Assembly (NCBI GenBank): GCA_023435335.1
Contig: JAEYRU010000292.1
Location: 1-16,002 of the forward strand
Reading direction: 5' to 3'
Source of the DNA: Pseudomonadota bacterium
GTDB lineage: Bacteria; Pseudomonadota; Alphaproteobacteria; Rhizobiales; Rhizobiaceae
Length of the DNA: 16,002 nt
Part shown: piece after piece, positions 15,023 through 16,002 of the stretch
Position numbering within the stretch: position 1 is the first letter of the stretch
How the letters are laid out: each line of letters begins with the position of its first letter
Made by a program: the position numbers and the translations under genes
Notes under the pieces: model-generated
What the model saw: only the letters and a program-made list of their open reading frames with translations
What the model was told of the DNA's origin: nothing
The model's database searches: none

Positions 15023-16002
15023 TCAGGCGAGTCTCCCGAACCATGCCTGATAAGGTTCAAGCCGTATCGCGCCCTGGTCGCTTCGCCCGTCGAAGCCGTG
15101 CCCGGGGATCGCCACGGGCGACAGGTCGTCGGAAAGAGGTAGAGAAGCCCGTGCGCTGCCGATGTTGAAGACGCACAGCAGGTTCTCGTTGCCGAGGCTG
15201 CGCGTGAAGGCGATCAGGTCGCCCTCGGCCGCGACGAAGGCGATCCCGCCCCTCACGAGGGCTGGATGCGCCGCCCGGAAAGCCAGCATACGCCGGTAGT
15301 GCTCGAGCATCGAGTGCGCATCGCCGTCCTGCGTGTTGACCGCCAGCGTGATGTGGTCGGCCGGCACCGGCAGCCATGGCTTCCCGGCCGAAAAGCCGGC
15401 GTTCGGCTGGAATGATTCCCACACCATCGGTGTGCGGCAGCCGTCGCGGCCCTTGAATTCCGGCCAGAAGCGTATGCCGTAGGGATCGTGCAGGTCCTCG
15501 AAGGCGAGATCCGCCTCCGACAGGCCGAGTTCCTCGCCCTGGTAGATGCAGATCGAACCGCGCAGCGACATCAGAAGCGCCGAGACCACCTTCAGATAGG
15601 CTTGCGGGTCGGGCTCGCCCGCCGCCCAGCGGGAAGCGTGGCGCACCACGTCGTGGTTGGAAAAGGCCCAGCATGACCAGCCGTCAGCCGCGACTTCGTC
15701 GAAGGCCTCGAGCACGGCACGCACGCGCGGCGCGCTGATCTTCTGCGGCCCGAGGAAATCGAACGAGTAGCACATGTGGACGCGCTCGTTGCCGGCCGTG
15801 TAGGCTGCGACCACCTCCAGCCCGCGCTGCGCGTCGCCTACCTCGCCCACGGCCGCCGCCGCCGGATACTCGTCGAGCAGCGAGCGGAAGCGGCGCAGGA
15901 ATTCAAGGTTCTCCGGCCGGCTCTTGTCGTAGACATGATCCTGGTAGTTGTAGGGGTTGACGGAGGGCGCCGTCGAATAGTCGCGATCCTCGCGCCGCAA
16001 CG
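15023..16002 (-). CDS. aglA: Alpha-glucosidase, GH13 family (AglA-like), C-terminal part
   Basis: About 325 C-terminal residues; the 5' end lies beyond the right edge (a TTG at 15998-16000 is internal, not a start). GH13 alpha-glucosidases of this type are about 550 aa, so some 225 are missing, including the nucleophile region. Visible family features are NPYNYQDHVYDKSRPENLEFL (about 15-35), the general-acid region AVGEVGD (Glu at about residue 53), and conserved region IV FSNHDVVRH (His116, Asp117). IYQGEELGL and the C-terminal beta-domain follow. It hydrolyses alpha-glucosides such as sucrose, maltose or trehalose; rhizobial AglA prefers alpha-1,2/1,4 type substrates, as far as I recall. 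It probably acts in the cytoplasm on sugars imported by the AglEFGK transporter, whose ATPase gene follows at once. Confidence 0.9.
   Translation of the reverse strand, partial: LRREDRDYSTAPSVNPYNYQDHVYDKSRPENLEFLRRFRSLLDEYPAAAAVGEVGDAQRGLEVVAAYTAGNERVHMCYSFDFLGPQKISAPRVRAVLEAFDEVAADGWSCWAFSNHDVVRHASRWAAGEPDPQAYLKVVSALLMSLRGSICIYQGEELGLSEADLAFEDLHDPYGIRFWPEFKGRDGCRTPMVWESFQPNAGFSAGKPWLPVPADHITLAVNTQDGDAHSMLEHYRRMLAFRAAHPALVRGGIAFVAAEGDLIAFTRSLGNENLLCVFNIGSARASLPLSDDLSPVAIPGHGFDGRSDQGAIRLEPYQAWFGRLA

Overview
The window is GC-rich, densely packed alphaproteobacterial DNA, most likely from the Rhizobiales (Phyllobacteriaceae/Rhizobiaceae-like). This is inferred from the gene families (an agl-type alpha-glucoside locus, a 435-residue PncB, a TAXI-type TRAP permease fused to DUF3394, a BKACE/DUF849 enzyme next to an RpiR regulator) and from operon style (ATGA stop/start overlaps). 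No rRNA, tRNA, CRISPR array, insertion sequence or phage gene is visible. The region is mostly uptake and catabolism genes, and no gap between genes exceeds 300 bp.

Positions 1-4656 (minus strand) hold a complete branched-chain-amino-acid-type (HAAT family) ABC importer, transcribed livK-livH-livM-livG-livF. The binding protein has a twin-arginine (Tat) signal. The permease and ATPase genes are translationally coupled by overlaps, and a GC-rich hairpin lies between livK and livH. livF runs off the left edge with probably only a few codons missing. Upstream of livK is a TTGT-N2-ACAA site that resembles GntR/FadR-type operators. No GntR regulator is present in the window, and the transported substrate cannot be read from the sequence.

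Positions 4812-6242 (minus) encode an uncharacterised multi-pass membrane protein with four histidines in its C-terminal membrane segments and a predicted mature N-terminus beginning with His. It is divergent from pncB (6455-7762, plus), the nicotinate phosphoribosyltransferase of NAD salvage.

Positions 7881-13855 (plus) look like one functional unit: an RpiR/SIS regulator, a BKACE-family beta-keto acid cleavage enzyme (4-nt overlap), a TAXI solute-binding protein, a strong intrinsic terminator, a fused TRAP permease with DUF3394, and a UspA protein. A good sigma70-like promoter with nearby repeated motifs precedes the regulator. The simplest reading is a regulated module that imports an organic acid by TRAP transport and cleaves it, or a derivative of it, with the BKACE enzyme. 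The substrate is unknown. This is the part most likely to contain undescribed biology, because the BKACE appears to differ from the characterised enzyme at two active-site positions.

Positions 13885-16002 (minus) hold the end of an alpha-glucoside utilisation operon: the C-terminal part of a GH13 alpha-glucosidase (aglA-like, cut by the right edge) followed by its MalK/UgpC-type ATPase (aglK-like). It converges with uspA.
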